Shown piece by piece: positions 63,666-64,000 of a stretch of DNA of 64,000 bases. Position numbers and translations under genes: made by a program. The stretch comes from Rhodobacter xanthinilyticus. GTDB taxonomy: Bacteria > Pseudomonadota > Alphaproteobacteria > Rhodobacterales > Rhodobacteraceae. Every line of letters starts with the position of its first letter. Positions within the stretch are counted from its first letter, which is position 1. The DNA lies in the NCBI RefSeq assembly GCF_001856665.1, contig NZ_CP017781.1, positions 2,513,501 through 2,577,500 of the forward strand, written 5' to 3'. The notes under the pieces are model-generated. The model worked only from the letters and a program-made list of their open reading frames with translations. It was not told the DNA's origin and did no database searches.

Positions 63666-64000
63666 CCCTCCTCAACCGCCTCTTCGGCGAAGGCTTTCGC
63701 ATCTTCTTTCTCGCCGCGGCGGGCTTCGGGCTCGTCGCGGCGCTCTGGTGGGGGCTGTGGCTGGCCAATCTGGCGCCGCTGCCGCCCACCGCGGCCGCGC
63801 CGATCACGCTGCATGGCCATGAGATGATCTTCGGCTATGGCGCCGCGGCGATCGGCGGGTTTTTCCTCACCGCGGTGCCGAACTGGACCGGCGCGCCCGC
63901 CGCGCGTTCTCTCTTCATCGCGGCGGTGGCGGGGCTCTGGCTGGCCGGGCGCGGCGCGAGCGCGCTCTCGGCCGAGCTGCCGCCGGGGCTCGTGGCGGCG
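63662..64000 (+). CDS. nnrS: NnrS family protein (3' end outside window)
   Basis: Partial, 113 codons visible. Sequence MTLLNRLFGEGFRIFFLAAA, then a helix (GLVAALWWGLWLANLAPLP), the conserved LHGHEMIFGYGAAAIGGFFL and TAVPNWTGAPA match the N-terminus of NnrS, a heme- and copper-containing membrane protein that eases nitric-oxide and nitrosative stress in denitrifiers. The ATG overlaps the nirI stop, so the two are translationally coupled. The remaining helices lie beyond the window. Confidence 0.9.

Overview
The window is high-GC alphaproteobacterial DNA, almost certainly from the Rhodobacterales (Rhodobacter/Paracoccus-type family). The main reasons are a SAM/SAH-type riboswitch in front of metK, the phoH-ybeY-corC-lnt-metK-trmB and aroA-cmk-rpsA-ihfB gene orders, a Hint_2-type protein, a nirS denitrification cluster with a fused nirDL, and short intergenic repeats with CCCCGAGGATATTT/GATGAAA cores. 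No tRNA, rRNA, CRISPR array, insertion sequence or phage gene was seen. The species cannot be named from this sequence.

Layout. Positions 1-8.5 kb hold a catabolic cluster: an RpiR regulator, then an N-formylglutamate-amidohydrolase-like enzyme, a three-part TRAP transporter, a glutamine-synthetase-like ligase, an aldehyde dehydrogenase and an iron alcohol dehydrogenase. Together they could import an amine or amino alcohol, gamma-glutamylate it, oxidise it and hydrolyse the product. Positions 8.6-14 kb hold a two-repeat hypothetical gene and an exopolysaccharide set (YjbH, YjbF, a small exported protein, UDP-glucose dehydrogenase). Positions 14.1-17.2 kb are the zinc uptake regulon (znuB, znuC, zur, divergent znuA) with two Zur-box-like palindromes between zur and znuA.

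Positions 17.2-34.5 kb form a long minus-strand housekeeping block: trpB, trpF, lapA, ihfB, rpsA, two inserted genes (one capsule-synthesis-like), cmk, aroA, trmB, metK with its riboswitch, lnt, corC, ybeY, phoH, two envelope proteins sharing a Trp-Ile-Asp-Pro module, and miaB. Positions 34.6-41.9 kb are accessory: a frameshifted FRG-domain gene, a three-gene phosphorelay without a DNA-binding output, and an N-methylproline-demethylase-like flavoenzyme.

Positions 42-52.2 kb hold the most unusual locus: a Hint-domain RTX-like protein, a GNAT acyltransferase, a 2328-residue single-module reducing polyketide synthase (KS-AT-DH-ER-KR-ACP, no thioesterase) and a translationally coupled family-4 glycosyltransferase. 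It looks like a small glycosylated polyketide or glycolipid pathway that I cannot match to a known product. Positions 52.2-64 kb are the cytochrome cd1 nitrite reductase region: nirS, E, C, F, DL, G, H, J, N on the minus strand and divergent nirI and nnrS (cut by the window end), with an FNR/NNR-type site in the shared promoter region.

No gene-free stretch exceeds 300 bases. Most longer gaps hold hairpins or members of two families of intergenic palindromic repeats.
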